This document shows, piece after piece, positions 26,550 to 35,177 of a stretch of DNA of 36,160 bases (position 1 is its first letter; every line of letters starts with the position of its first letter). The DNA comes from Clostridia bacterium. GTDB lineage: Bacteria; Bacillota; Clostridia; TANB77; CAG-465. The stretch is from contig JAQUGQ010000014.1 in NCBI GenBank assembly GCA_028684095.1, positions 1-36,160 on the forward strand, given 5' to 3'. The notes beneath the pieces were generated by a model, which was not told where the DNA came from, did no database searches, and saw only the letters and a program-made list of their open reading frames with translations. The translations under genes were made by a program, and so were the position numbers.

Positions 26550-28127
26550 ATGAAAGTTTTATTAACAACTTTAAATTCAAAATACTCTCATGTAAATATA
26601 GCATTGTATTATCTAAAAAACAGAATACTAGATTTAGCTGATGTGGATACATTAAATTTAAATGTAAACGATGAACTGAGCAATAATTTAAGTAAAATAA
26701 TAAGCTATGAAGCAGATGTTGTATGCTTTGGAGTATATGTATGGAATATAGATCAAACACTAAAAATTGCAGAAAATATAAAGAAAGTTAGGCCTAAAAC
26801 TATCATATCTTTTGGTGGTCCAGAAGTATCATATAATAAAGAAGAAATACTACAAAAATATAACTTTGTAGATAGTATACTATGTTTAGAAAGTGAAAAT
26901 AACATTATACAGTTTATAAAAGATGTTAAAATTAATGATATAAAAAATATATATGAAATTCCTGTTACTATATCTGACATACCAGACATATCAGATAACT
27001 TAGTAGAAAACTATGATAATAGAGCTGTATATTTTGAAACCAGCAGAGGATGTCCATTTAGATGCAGCTACTGCCTTTCTTGTATAGATAAAAATATGAA
27101 ATATTTTGTTTTAGAAAATGTGAAAAATCAACTTAAACAATTATTAGATTTAGATGTAATTCAAATTAGATTTATTGATAGAACATTTAATTCAAATAAA
27201 CAAAGAGCTATAGAGATATGGAAATTTCTGCTACAAAACAGAAAAAATACAACTTTTCATTTTGAAATATGTGCCTCTTTAATCGATGACGATACTTTAA
27301 ACTTTTTAAAAAATGTTCCTAAAGATATATTTAGATTTGAAATAGGTATTCAATCTACAAATGAAAAAACATTAGAAGAAATAAACAGAAAGTATAATTT
27401 TGATTATGAACAAGATATAATACGAAAATTAGTAAAATTAAATACCTTACACATACATACTGACTTAATAATAGGCTTACCTTATGAAACCTTGGATATA
27501 TTTAAACACTCATTTAATGATTTATATGAATTAAATACCACAGAAATACAGCTTGGCTTTTTAAAGTTTCTAAAAGGAACTGATATATATAATAGAAAAG
27601 ATAAATTTAAATATATATATTTAGGATATCCTCCATATGAAGTACTCAACAATATATTTATGTCATATGATGAAATATCATATTTAAAGAAATTTGAAAC
27701 TGTTTTTGAAAGTTTATATAATTCCAAAAAATTTATTCAAAGTATAAAATATATTGAAACTAAGTTTTCTAATTATTATGAAATGTATGAATATATAACT
27801 AACTATTTTATTAAAAACAAACTAACTGATAGAAAAATATCATATGATGAAATATATGAATCTTTAATAAAATTATTTAATAATGATATTATACTAACTC
27901 AAACTCTAACTTATGATTATTCAAGTAATTTCAAAGGTACTAGAAATTGGATGCACAATAAATATAATTTAAAAGAAGAAATTTCAAATTATATAAGTGA
28001 AAATAAAGATACTAAATTTAAAAATATAACATTAACAGAAATACTTAAAAAATATAAGTTTATAGTATTAGATTATAACATCTATAATGCCTTAACAGAA
28101 AAAACTTTTTATACGTTTGTAAAATAA
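26550..28127 (+). CDS. B12-binding-domain radical SAM protein (DUF4080 type)
   Basis: 525 residues from the ATG at 26550 (MKVLLTTLNSKYSHVNIALY). The TTG at 26538 sits in the ribosome binding site GAGGAAAATT and is not the start. The N-terminal part (1-130) is a cobalamin-binding-like Rossmann domain, with FGVYVWNIDQTLKIAENIKK and FGGPEVSYN. The radical SAM core follows, with the cluster motif CPFRCSYC near residue 170, then FIDRTFN and IGLPYET. The C-terminal half (about 350-525) resembles DUF4080. Such enzymes carry out unknown radical reactions. The substrate cannot be told from context; neighbours are unrelated. Confidence 0.9.
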   Translation: MKVLLTTLNSKYSHVNIALYYLKNRILDLADVDTLNLNVNDELSNNLSKIISYEADVVCFGVYVWNIDQTLKIAENIKKVRPKTIISFGGPEVSYNKEEILQKYNFVDSILCLESENNIIQFIKDVKINDIKNIYEIPVTISDIPDISDNLVENYDNRAVYFETSRGCPFRCSYCLSCIDKNMKYFVLENVKNQLKQLLDLDVIQIRFIDRTFNSNKQRAIEIWKFLLQNRKNTTFHFEICASLIDDDTLNFLKNVPKDIFRFEIGIQSTNEKTLEEINRKYNFDYEQDIIRKLVKLNTLHIHTDLIIGLPYETLDIFKHSFNDLYELNTTEIQLGFLKFLKGTDIYNRKDKFKYIYLGYPPYEVLNNIFMSYDEISYLKKFETVFESLYNSKKFIQSIKYIETKFSNYYEMYEYITNYFIKNKLTDRKISYDEIYESLIKLFNNDIILTQTLTYDYSSNFKGTRNWMHNKYNLKEEISNYISENKDTKFKNITLTEILKKYKFIVLDYNIYNALTEKTFYTFVK

Positions 28128-28160
28128 AAAATGAGTTCAAATTTTGAACTCATTTTTTTA
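28126..28160. terminator. Terminator after the radical SAM gene
   Basis: ATGAGTTCAA (28131-28140) pairs with TTGAACTCAT (28144-28153), followed by a run of T on the plus strand and a matching A-run before it, so it can also serve the minus-strand gene that ends at 28163. Confidence 0.85.
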
Positions 28161-28162
28161 TC

Positions 28163-28480
28163 TTATTTAAGTTTACTAAATGAAATATCCCAGTTTTTTA
28201 CATCATTACTAGTTGATGATACTACAAGTAATCCGAAACTACTTACATCTAGAAGAAACTCATCAAAGAATTCAAGAATTTTATCAGGAATTTCGATTCC
28301 TTTATAAGATCCAAGAACCTTTATATTTTCCGAGTTAGATGAATTTATATCGTATGCAATAGTTACTCTATATTTGTCTACAATATTAAGTTTCGGAACT
28401 ATTTTCCATTTTAGAACCATCTCTAATTCTTCTCTCCGTTGTTCTACACTTTGTAAGTTTAAATTATCTTTCTTACACAT
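28163..28480 (-). CDS. Small conserved-looking protein of unknown function, 105 aa
   Basis: A soluble protein with KWKIVPKLNIVDKYRVTIAY, a lysine-rich middle and SFGLLVVSSTSNDVKNWDIS near the end; alternating hydrophobic residues suggest an alpha/beta fold. It has no signal peptide and is not recognised. The ATG at 28480 has GAAAGGAT upstream and a consensus promoter at 28534-28562. Codon 15 is CGG, needed in frame as an amino acid (probably Arg), so it differs from the four genes whose frame breaks at CGG. Initiation at the ATG at 28420 would avoid that codon but has a poorly spaced ribosome binding site. Confidence 0.6.
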   Translation of the reverse strand: MCKKDNLNLQSVEQRREELEMVLKWKIVPKLNIVDKYRVTIAYDINSSNSENIKVLGSYKGIEIPDKILEFFDEFLLDVSSFGLLVVSSTSNDVKNWDISFSKLK

Positions 28481-28533
28481 TTTACTACATCCTTTCTCTA
28501 TTAAAAGAATTTTTTTTTTCTAACTATATTACT

Positions 28534-28562
28534 ATTATATCACACTTAATATATAAAATCAA
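28534..28562 (-). promoter_or_regulatory. Promoter of the 105-aa gene
   Basis: On the minus strand TTGATT (28562-28557) and TATAAT (28539-28534) are separated by 17 bases. Confidence 0.8.
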
Positions 28563-28596
28563 TATTATGTAAACAACTCATCGCAAATTATATAAG

Positions 28597-28627
28597 AAAA
28601 AGGCCACTAATATTTTAGTGACCTTTT
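28597..28627 (-). terminator. Terminator of the SLH/Ig-like gene
   Basis: AAAAGG-CACTAA pairs with TTAGTG-CCTTTT around a short loop, with one mismatch. It lies a few bases past the stop of the surface-protein gene. Confidence 0.7.
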
Positions 28628-28633
28628 AAACGT

Positions 28634-30451
28634 TTACGGATAAACACATATCCTTACTTTAAGTTGTTCTCCATTACTTAAAGTTACTGTAAGGAATGTT
28701 TCTCCATTTTGATAAAGAATTGATGATTTTACTGTAAATTGCCAACCATTTGAATTACTACTTACACCTTGTGAAATATAGCAATTACTGTTACTTAGTG
28801 TTACAGAGTTAATTGCTAAGTCGGTATCAACAATAAATGTCATTGATTCATCATTGAATGCATTATAATAACTAGATTCACCATATCCACTTACATACAT
28901 GAAATTTCTTTCACTATAAGTCGGATAATTATTATATATTTTTGGATTATTTACAGTTACAGTGCAGTATGCCTTATAACCATTATGAGTCTCTGCTATT
29001 AATATAGCTGTACCTTTGTTTACCCCAGTAACTCTACCATCAGAGTTTACACTTACTATATTGGTGTTGCCACTATAATACCTAATTGACTTGTCTGTGG
29101 CATTATATGGATATACTGATGTTGTAAGGTAATCTCTGGCACCAACTTCTAATGTTACATTACTAGTAACTGTTATTCCAGTTGCAGGAATAGAATAATA
29201 TCTATCTGTTACAGTTACTGTACAATATGCTATGCACCCATTATTAGTCTGTACAGTTATTAATGTAATTCCTTTACCTACTCCTGTAACCCTACCAGCA
29301 GAATTTACACTTGCTATATTAGTATCGCCACTATAATACCTAATTGTCTTATCTGTGGCATTATATGGGTATACTGATGTTGTAAGGTAATCTCTGGCAC
29401 CAACTTCTAATGTTACATTATTAGTAACTGTTATTCCAGTTGCAAAAATTTCATTATTCGTTACATAAACGGGGATTAAAGTAAAGTAATTTGGCACATA
29501 TTTTAAATTTGCTTTTATATAGGTTGTGCCAACTTGAACACCTTTAACCGTTACAGTATCCAGGGATTGACTGACAGATGTTATTTTACAAATACTTTCA
29601 TCATACGAGGTAAACTCAAGATCTTGATTTGTATAAGGATATACGTTTACCTTTATTTGAGTATAATCATATTTTTTAATATTATACGATGAATACTCAG
29701 GTGATATTCTACCCCAATCTAAATTACAAGTCACTTTAAATGTTTCATTCATTGCAGTAGCAACATCTTTAGCTGTAATGCCGTAATATCCCACTTCATT
29801 ATCCATGATATCTAATAATTGTTCAATTGATACTGCATTATCTGGATAAAACATTGAAGAATTTACCCCATTCATTATACCTATTTGATATGCATAGGAA
29901 ATATAATCCTTTGCCCAATGATTAGTTGTATCTAAAAATGTATTATCACTTCTAATTGCTGATATTCCCAAAACACTTTTATTTACAGCAGTAATACCTT
30001 TTGCTACTTCGGCTCTAGTTGAATAATAATCCAAATTCATATAACTGTTATTATTAATTGGGAGCAAACCAATAGATTTTAAAATTTTTGCCTCTTCTTG
30101 AACACTGTATACCAAAGAATCTTTATCTATGAAATTAGTTAATGTTTGGCCATTTGCATCAAGTTGGCTGTAACCTCGTCTCGCTAAAGAAGTTTGAATT
30201 GTCCGTAGCTGCAATAACATTACTTCACCTTTCAAAGTTAATCTAGTAGGGTTTTCATACCACGTAAGTCCATATTTGTTTACTAGATCTTTTGACCAAT
30301 AAGAGGAATCATATGTGCTTTGATTATACATTGGACTGAAATTTAATTTTTCTCCACCATTCCATCCATTTAAAAATGAACTAGCAAATGCAGGAACAGT
30401 AAAAACTACTGATATTACTAATGCCAAAATTAGTGTTAAAACTTTTTTCAT
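28634..30451 (-). CDS. Secreted SLH-domain protein with bacterial Ig-like (BIG_2) repeats
   Basis: 605 residues from the ATG at 30451; the GTG three codons earlier is part of the AAAAGGAGTG site. A signal peptide (about 1-24) ends at AFAS. A region around 120-210 with STRAEVAKGITAV and NHWAKDYISYAYQIGIMNG is SLH-like, for cell-wall anchoring. Three Ig-like domains follow; the second and third (about 335-420 and 421-505) are near-copies starting ATGITVT..VTLEVGARDYLT and ending YCTVTV. The C-terminus lacks a sortase motif. A long leader after a perfect promoter suggests strong expression. It has an in-frame CGG at codon 83 (QLRTIQ), needed as Arg. Confidence 0.85.
   Translation of the reverse strand: MKKVLTLILALVISVVFTVPAFASSFLNGWNGGEKLNFSPMYNQSTYDSSYWSKDLVNKYGLTWYENPTRLTLKGEVMLLQLRTIQTSLARRGYSQLDANGQTLTNFIDKDSLVYSVQEEAKILKSIGLLPINNNSYMNLDYYSTRAEVAKGITAVNKSVLGISAIRSDNTFLDTTNHWAKDYISYAYQIGIMNGVNSSMFYPDNAVSIEQLLDIMDNEVGYYGITAKDVATAMNETFKVTCNLDWGRISPEYSSYNIKKYDYTQIKVNVYPYTNQDLEFTSYDESICKITSVSQSLDTVTVKGVQVGTTYIKANLKYVPNYFTLIPVYVTNNEIFATGITVTNNVTLEVGARDYLTTSVYPYNATDKTIRYYSGDTNIASVNSAGRVTGVGKGITLITVQTNNGCIAYCTVTVTDRYYSIPATGITVTSNVTLEVGARDYLTTSVYPYNATDKSIRYYSGNTNIVSVNSDGRVTGVNKGTAILIAETHNGYKAYCTVTVNNPKIYNNYPTYSERNFMYVSGYGESSYYNAFNDESMTFIVDTDLAINSVTLSNSNCYISQGVSSNSNGWQFTVKSSILYQNGETFLTVTLSNGEQLKVRICVYP
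29051..29444 (-). repeat. Two near-identical copies of an Ig-like domain segment
   Basis: The stretch about 29051-29186 recurs at 29309-29444 with a period of 258 bp (86 codons) and only a few differences; the part around 29101-29186 is almost identical. It points to recent duplication or ongoing recombination within the gene. Confidence 0.8.
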
Positions 30452-30628
30452 TATGTTCACTCCTTTTTATTAATATTTCCACACACAACATATATCAAAA
30501 CATTTAAGCATAGCTCAAATATTTAACAAAAAGTATTTATAAAAAGTATATATTTAAATATATAAGTCAAAAAACTTAAAATAAAAAAAATATAATAATA
30601 TTTTTATAACCCATCTATAATTAAAAAC

Positions 30629-30657
30629 ATTATATCATATATACTAATATATGTCAA
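30629..30657 (-). promoter_or_regulatory. Perfect sigma-A promoter of the SLH/Ig-like gene
   Basis: On the minus strand TTGACA (30657-30652) and TATAAT (30634-30629), both full consensus, with a 17-base spacer. Transcription should start near 30622, leaving a leader of about 170 bases before the ATG at 30451. Apart from this the 317-base gap to the helicase gene holds only the terminator at 30731-30770. Confidence 0.85.
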
Positions 30658-30730
30658 TTTTTTACATACAAAATACTATTAATTTACATACTTAAACTTA
30701 TAAATATTAATAATTTGTACTTAATTTATA

Positions 30731-30770
30731 AAAAAATATGTATAGAATTAAATTCTATACATATTTTTTT
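30731..30770 (-). terminator. Terminator of the DEAD-box gene
   Basis: AATATGTATAGAATT pairs with AATTCTATACATATT, flanked by A and T runs. On the minus strand it starts at the helicase stop codon. Confidence 0.85.
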
Positions 30771-32526
30771 ATTCTTTTGATCTGAAATTTGATCTGTCTC
30801 CTGGTCTACGACTAGATCTGAAATTTGATCTATCTCCTGATCCACTGTTAGATCTGAAATTTGATCTATCTCCTGATCCACTGTTAGATCTGAAATTTGA
30901 TTTTGGTCTAGATTCTGAAGATTTTGTTGATTCTTCGATACATAATTTTCTTTCACCATACTTAGTATTATTTAACTTAGCTAATACTACTTTTGCTGCT
31001 TCATTAGATAAAGTTACAAATGAAAATTTATCTAAAACTTCCGCATCATGTATATCTGATCTATCAATTCCTGTTTCTTCAATAATATAATCTTTAAGAG
31101 TATTTCTTGTTAAATCATCTAGTTTTCCTATTGTCATAAATAGTCTTGTTCTATCTGGTCTACTAGAATCTCCTCTGTCTTTTCTTGTAAAATCTTCATC
31201 TTTAAGTACAAGATCTTTTAAATTTGTTATACTATCTTTAAGAGCTAACTTAACTAATCCTGAAGCTAAATCCATAACACTAATTTCAATGTTTTCTAAA
31301 TATCCTTCAATTATTTTTATTTCTTCAGATAAATCATTTTCTTCAAATAACTTAATTGCATCACTAAATAATTTTATGTATTTTTTATCATTTACATCTT
31401 TATTAGATGGTATTTCATATTCATCCATAGTAGCATTAGTATATCTTTGTATATCACGTGCTTTATACATTTCTTTAGGAGTTACAAATGATATAGATTT
31501 ACCTTCTTTTCCAGCTCTTCCAGTTCTACCTATTCTATGTACATAATATTCTTCATCAGCTGGTATATCGTAATTAAATACAACTTCTATATCTTCAACA
31601 TCTATACCACGAGCAGCAACATCAGTTGCAACTAAAATATTTAACTTATTAGTTCTAAACTTTTTCATTACAGTATCTCTTTGAGACTGTCTCATGTCAC
31701 CATGAAGAGCTTCTATTTGATATCCTCTAAATCTTAAGTTTTCAACTAATTCATCAACTTTACGTTTTGTATTACAAAATATCAAAGAAAGTTTTATTTC
31801 TTCTGAATCTATTATTCTAGTTAAAACTTCTAATTTTTTATTTTCTTGTATTCTTATCATGAATTGTTTTATTTTTGGTGCTGTAAGACTCTTATGTTCT
31901 ATTTCAAGTTTAACAGCATCTTTCTTTTGATATTTTTTTGTTATATTTAAAATAGCTGAAGACATTGTTGCTGAAAATAATATTGTTTGTCTTTCTTTAT
32001 CTGAATTCGCTAATATAACATCTAAATCTTCTCTAAATCCCATGTTAAGCATTTCATCAGCTTCATCTAAAACTAACATATCAATTGTATTTAATTTTAT
32101 TGTTTTTCTTCTCATATGGTCCATTATTCTACCTGGTGTTCCGATGATAATCTGAGGTTTTCTCTTTAAAGCAGTTATTTGTCTTTCAATTTGTTGTCCT
32201 CCATATATAGGAACAATTTTTACCCCTTCAGTATAATGTGATAAGCTAACTAGTTCTTCACATGTTTGTATAACAAGTTCACGTGTAGGACATAATATTA
32301 AAGCTTGCACATTATCAGAAAAAGTATCTATTTTATTTATAACTGGAATACCAAAAGCACATGTTTTACCTGTACCAGTTTGTGCTATTCCAATAAAGTC
32401 TTTACCCTCTAATACTGTTGGTATAGCTTTTGCTTGTATAGGAGTTGCTTCTTCATACCCCATTTTTTTTATAGCTTTTTTAATTTCTTCTTTAACTTCC
32501 ATTTCTTCAAATTTATTTATTTCCAT
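30769..32526 (-). CDS. DEAD-box RNA helicase with repeat-rich C-terminal tail
   Basis: 585 residues, similar to DeaD/CshA/DbpA. The Q motif TPIQ, motif I AQTGTGKT, Ia PTRELVIQ, Ib TPGR, II DEAD, III SAT, IV IFCNTK, V VATDVAARGID and VI HRIGRTGRAG are all present, so it should unwind RNA using ATP. Residues about 455-540 form a DbpA-type RNA-binding domain (RLFMTIGKLDD..DIHDAEVLDKFSFV). The last 45 residues are an Arg/Ser/Asn-rich tail with the repeat SNFRSNSGSGDR, typical of an RNA-binding or condensate-forming tail. It has its own promoter and a terminator-like leader. Likely cold-shock or ribosome-assembly role. Confidence 0.95.
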   Translation of the reverse strand: MEINKFEEMEVKEEIKKAIKKMGYEEATPIQAKAIPTVLEGKDFIGIAQTGTGKTCAFGIPVINKIDTFSDNVQALILCPTRELVIQTCEELVSLSHYTEGVKIVPIYGGQQIERQITALKRKPQIIIGTPGRIMDHMRRKTIKLNTIDMLVLDEADEMLNMGFREDLDVILANSDKERQTILFSATMSSAILNITKKYQKKDAVKLEIEHKSLTAPKIKQFMIRIQENKKLEVLTRIIDSEEIKLSLIFCNTKRKVDELVENLRFRGYQIEALHGDMRQSQRDTVMKKFRTNKLNILVATDVAARGIDVEDIEVVFNYDIPADEEYYVHRIGRTGRAGKEGKSISFVTPKEMYKARDIQRYTNATMDEYEIPSNKDVNDKKYIKLFSDAIKLFEENDLSEEIKIIEGYLENIEISVMDLASGLVKLALKDSITNLKDLVLKDEDFTRKDRGDSSRPDRTRLFMTIGKLDDLTRNTLKDYIIEETGIDRSDIHDAEVLDKFSFVTLSNEAAKVVLAKLNNTKYGERKLCIEESTKSSESRPKSNFRSNSGSGDRSNFRSNSGSGDRSNFRSSRRPGDRSNFRSKE

Positions 32527-32558
32527 TCTATTCCTTCCCTAGTAAAGTCATTCTTTAC

Positions 32559-32602
32559 AAAAAAATAATGTTAGAAGTCCAAATATTACTCGCTCTAACA
32601 TT
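32559..32602 (-). promoter_or_regulatory. Terminator-like attenuator hairpin in the helicase leader
   Basis: On the minus strand AATGTTAGA (32602-32594 as complement) pairs with TCTAACATT (32575-32567). An A and seven T follow (32566-32559), so it looks like an intrinsic terminator between the promoter and the gene. A second stem, GTAAAG/CTTTAC, lies just before the AAGGAA ribosome binding site. This suggests control by attenuation. Confidence 0.6.
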
Positions 32603-32614
32603 CTTGCATTATAT

Positions 32615-32643
32615 ATTATAACATAAAATTAAACAATTTTCAA
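32615..32643 (-). promoter_or_regulatory. Promoter of the DEAD-box gene
   Basis: On the minus strand TTGAAA (32643-32638) and TATAAT (32620-32615) with a 17-base spacer. The predicted start near 32608 lies right before the attenuator hairpin. Confidence 0.8.
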
Positions 32644-32802
32644 GCATTTTGTTTAAATTTATGTAAACAACTTCTACTTTGTTCTATATAACAATATATT
32701 AGTTAGTTATTTAAAATTTAGTAATATTTTAGCTTTATATTTATTTTAAGCATTTTTCAAAATATTATTAATTTTATTAACTATTAGAATTTAAATATCA
32801 CC

Positions 32803-32850
32803 ATATAAAGAAAACATCCGTAATAATTATTACGGATGTTTTCTTTATAT
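32803..32850 (-). terminator. Terminator of the DUF4046-like gene
   Basis: A perfect 22-bp stem (32803-32824 with 32829-32850) with a four-base loop, just past the stop of the gene at 32862. Between it and the helicase promoter (32644-32802) I see only AT-rich sequence. Confidence 0.9.
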
Positions 32851-32861
32851 AATATTTCGAT

Positions 32862-33689
32862 TTATTTTTTACTTCTAATCACTTTAAGTGACTCTTTTCT
32901 TTTTTCACCTCTTATTAGATTTTCTTTTTTATACCTACCAGGATAAGCTTTTTCAAGCGCCTTAATTGGGCTATTTCCACAAGTTTTAGATAGTAATCCT
33001 CCTAAATCATTATCATAAAATATTTTAGCTGTTAAACTGTTACAAACTTCCTCTTCACTCCATTTTAATTTTTCTTCGATAAGCCATTTAACTGCTTCTA
33101 AAACTTTTTCTTCTGTCCAAACATTAATCTTTACAAATTGCCATTCCTTGTATAAATTATCAGTTGCCTCATTAATAATACTATGTAAACCTATGGATTT
33201 CTTCAGCATCTTAGATCCACCATAACGTATAATTAAATTTGCATTAAATTTTCTTGCATCTTCAATTTTAGTGATATCTAATTTTTCTTTTTTTGCTATC
33301 CATAAAATAAATCTAACTCTATTTTCTTTCGCATCCCAGAATTTTGGAAATACTTTATTAAGTTCCCATTCACATATTTCTTCATCTTTAAATACATAAT
33401 TAATTGTAGAATACAAACTATCATTAAATAATTTTCTAACACCACCTAGATGATGCTTTGATAATAATTTAAAGTTAAGTTTCTTACAAATGTCCTCCCG
33501 ACTAAATTTTAATTGATCAATTATAACAGACTTTACCAATGTTTCAGCAATATCCTTTGTCATATAGTTATTAGGAAATTTTTTTAATTTTCCATTGACT
33601 ACAGCCCTATATACTTTTATAGGCTTAAGTTTTATCCAGTAGTCACTTTTTCTTTTATATTTACTCTTAGCACTATTTCTAACTGTCAT
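32862..33689 (-). CDS. DUF4046-like protein of unknown function
   Basis: 275 residues, soluble and strongly basic. It has internal repeats: LKFSREDICKKLNFKLL (about 60-76) resembles LKWSEEEVCNSLTAKIF (about 215-231), and HHLGGVRKLF resembles NDLGGLLSKT. It ends with ALEKAYPGRYKKENLI, which fits the DUF4046 pattern known from Bacilli and Clostridia; the role of that family is unknown, though the repeats look like small helical nucleic-acid-binding modules. It has an in-frame CGG at codon 64 (SREDI), needed as an amino acid. The ribosome binding site is GGAGGGGC. Confidence 0.6.
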   Translation of the reverse strand: MTVRNSAKSKYKRKSDYWIKLKPIKVYRAVVNGKLKKFPNNYMTKDIAETLVKSVIIDQLKFSREDICKKLNFKLLSKHHLGGVRKLFNDSLYSTINYVFKDEEICEWELNKVFPKFWDAKENRVRFILWIAKKEKLDITKIEDARKFNANLIIRYGGSKMLKKSIGLHSIINEATDNLYKEWQFVKINVWTEEKVLEAVKWLIEEKLKWSEEEVCNSLTAKIFYDNDLGGLLSKTCGNSPIKALEKAYPGRYKKENLIRGEKRKESLKVIRSKK

Positions 33690-33741
33690 ACTGCCCCTCC
33701 TATAAATTATTATATGGATTTTTTATCATATTAATTTATAT

Positions 33742-33770
33742 ATTATATCATACTTTACATAATAATTCAA
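33742..33770 (-). promoter_or_regulatory. Promoter of the DUF4046-like gene
   Basis: On the minus strand TTGAAT (33770-33765) and TATAAT (33747-33742) with 17 bases between. It starts right after the stop of the SpoIID-like gene. Confidence 0.75.
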
Positions 33771-33773
33771 CTA

Positions 33774-35093
33774 CTATTTTTTAACTATGGATATACCTGT
33801 GTAATAATATTTTAAAATTTGTTCATATGAATATCCTTCTTTTGCTGCTTCATTTGCTCCGTTTTGGCTCATTCCAACACCATGACCACTCCCTTTAGTA
33901 GTTACTATTACATTTGTATCCCCTTTTACAATACTAAAATCTGTTGATTTAAGACCAAGAAGACTCCTAAGTTTAACACCTGAGTAAGTACTATCACCTA
34001 TTTTTATATTTTCTACTCTGCCACTAACAGTCTCGGATAGTATTTTGATTTCTGTATTTGCATTAATTGTTTTACCTAGTTTACTTGATAAAGTTGAATA
34101 AGTTATATTTGTGCTAGTCTCAAAATTTTTTACCTTAGTATCCCAATTACTACTTACACTTTGTAAATATGGTACATTTGATCCCCATACATATATAGGC
34201 ATTTCTGTTTTTGAATTACTCATTGAATGGTATAATGCATCTATATACTTTCCACTATATGTTAATACTAATCCTTGTGTAGAATTTACAGCACTTTTAA
34301 TTTTATTATAGTTTGTTGTATATGAACTTCCCCACATTGTCTTTAACTGACTTTCTGATTTATATACTTGATGAGAAGTTGAATTAAGTAGTAATATTCC
34401 TTGCGATGTTTTTTTCATTGCAAAAGTTCTAGCTGCTATGGCTTGTGATTTTAATGCTTCAGCGTGAAATGTTACTGGCATTTCTGATGCAACAACACCT
34501 ATAACATAATCTTCTAAATTCATTGTTGTAACAACTCCATTTGTGCTTAACTTTATAGTAGTTCCCGTAGTTGCTTTTGGAACTGATACGGTAGCTGTTT
34601 TTACTGGAACAGCTGCAGTTACTATATTTTTTACCGGTGTAATAGAAGTAGAAGCAGGTATATTAACTACTTCAGGTTCTACAATTATAGCTGCAGCTGT
34701 TTTTGTTTTAGCCTCTTCTAAAGCAATATTATTTTTACTAACTTCTAATTCTTTTGCTTTATCTTTATCTGATTTATTTTTATAGTCTAATGCTGTTTCA
34801 TAATTTTGTTGATTTGCTAATTGAGTATTTTGTATAATTTGATTTTGACTTGCATTAGTAAATACACCCAATGAAATAGCTCCTATAAGAACTCCATTTA
34901 CTATAAGTACTGCCATGTCACTTTTTTTAAACTCTATTTTTTGATTAACATAATCCTTTAATTTATCTAAAAAACTATGTTTTGCATCAGGATTTAAAAA
35001 TTCTTCTCCAAATTCATATTCATCAACCATTTCTACATATATATATATCTTATTTACACCATTAAAATTTACAATCTCATGTTTTATATTCAT
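33774..35093 (-). CDS. SpoIID/LytB-domain protein, membrane-anchored
   Basis: 439 residues. An N-terminal cytoplasmic part of about 55 residues is followed by a hydrophobic anchor (about 58-80), a coiled, Lys/Ala/Thr-rich linker (about 90-185) and the SpoIID domain. The latter contains VVASEMPVTFHAEALKSQAI, whose glutamate corresponds to the catalytic Glu of SpoIID lytic transglycosylases, and GSGHGVGMSQNGANEAAKEG at the end. SpoIID cleaves denuded peptidoglycan during engulfment. The N-terminal extension and the long linker differ from classical SpoIID, so it may instead be a vegetative LytB-type enzyme. The ribosome binding site is GGTGAT. Confidence 0.85.
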   Translation of the reverse strand: MNIKHEIVNFNGVNKIYIYVEMVDEYEFGEEFLNPDAKHSFLDKLKDYVNQKIEFKKSDMAVLIVNGVLIGAISLGVFTNASQNQIIQNTQLANQQNYETALDYKNKSDKDKAKELEVSKNNIALEEAKTKTAAAIIVEPEVVNIPASTSITPVKNIVTAAVPVKTATVSVPKATTGTTIKLSTNGVVTTMNLEDYVIGVVASEMPVTFHAEALKSQAIAARTFAMKKTSQGILLLNSTSHQVYKSESQLKTMWGSSYTTNYNKIKSAVNSTQGLVLTYSGKYIDALYHSMSNSKTEMPIYVWGSNVPYLQSVSSNWDTKVKNFETSTNITYSTLSSKLGKTINANTEIKILSETVSGRVENIKIGDSTYSGVKLRSLLGLKSTDFSIVKGDTNVIVTTKGSGHGVGMSQNGANEAAKEGYSYEQILKYYYTGISIVKK

Positions 35094-35177
35094 TTATATC
35101 ACCAATACTATTTTGGGGTAAATACATATGTATTATACAAAATTTACAATATTGTATAAAAATAACATACAAAATCA

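Noticed and set aside
30726-30959. Repetitive ISDLTVDQEIDQ protein on the minus strand
   Set aside because: It is another frame of the repetitive tail of the helicase gene and overlaps its terminator.
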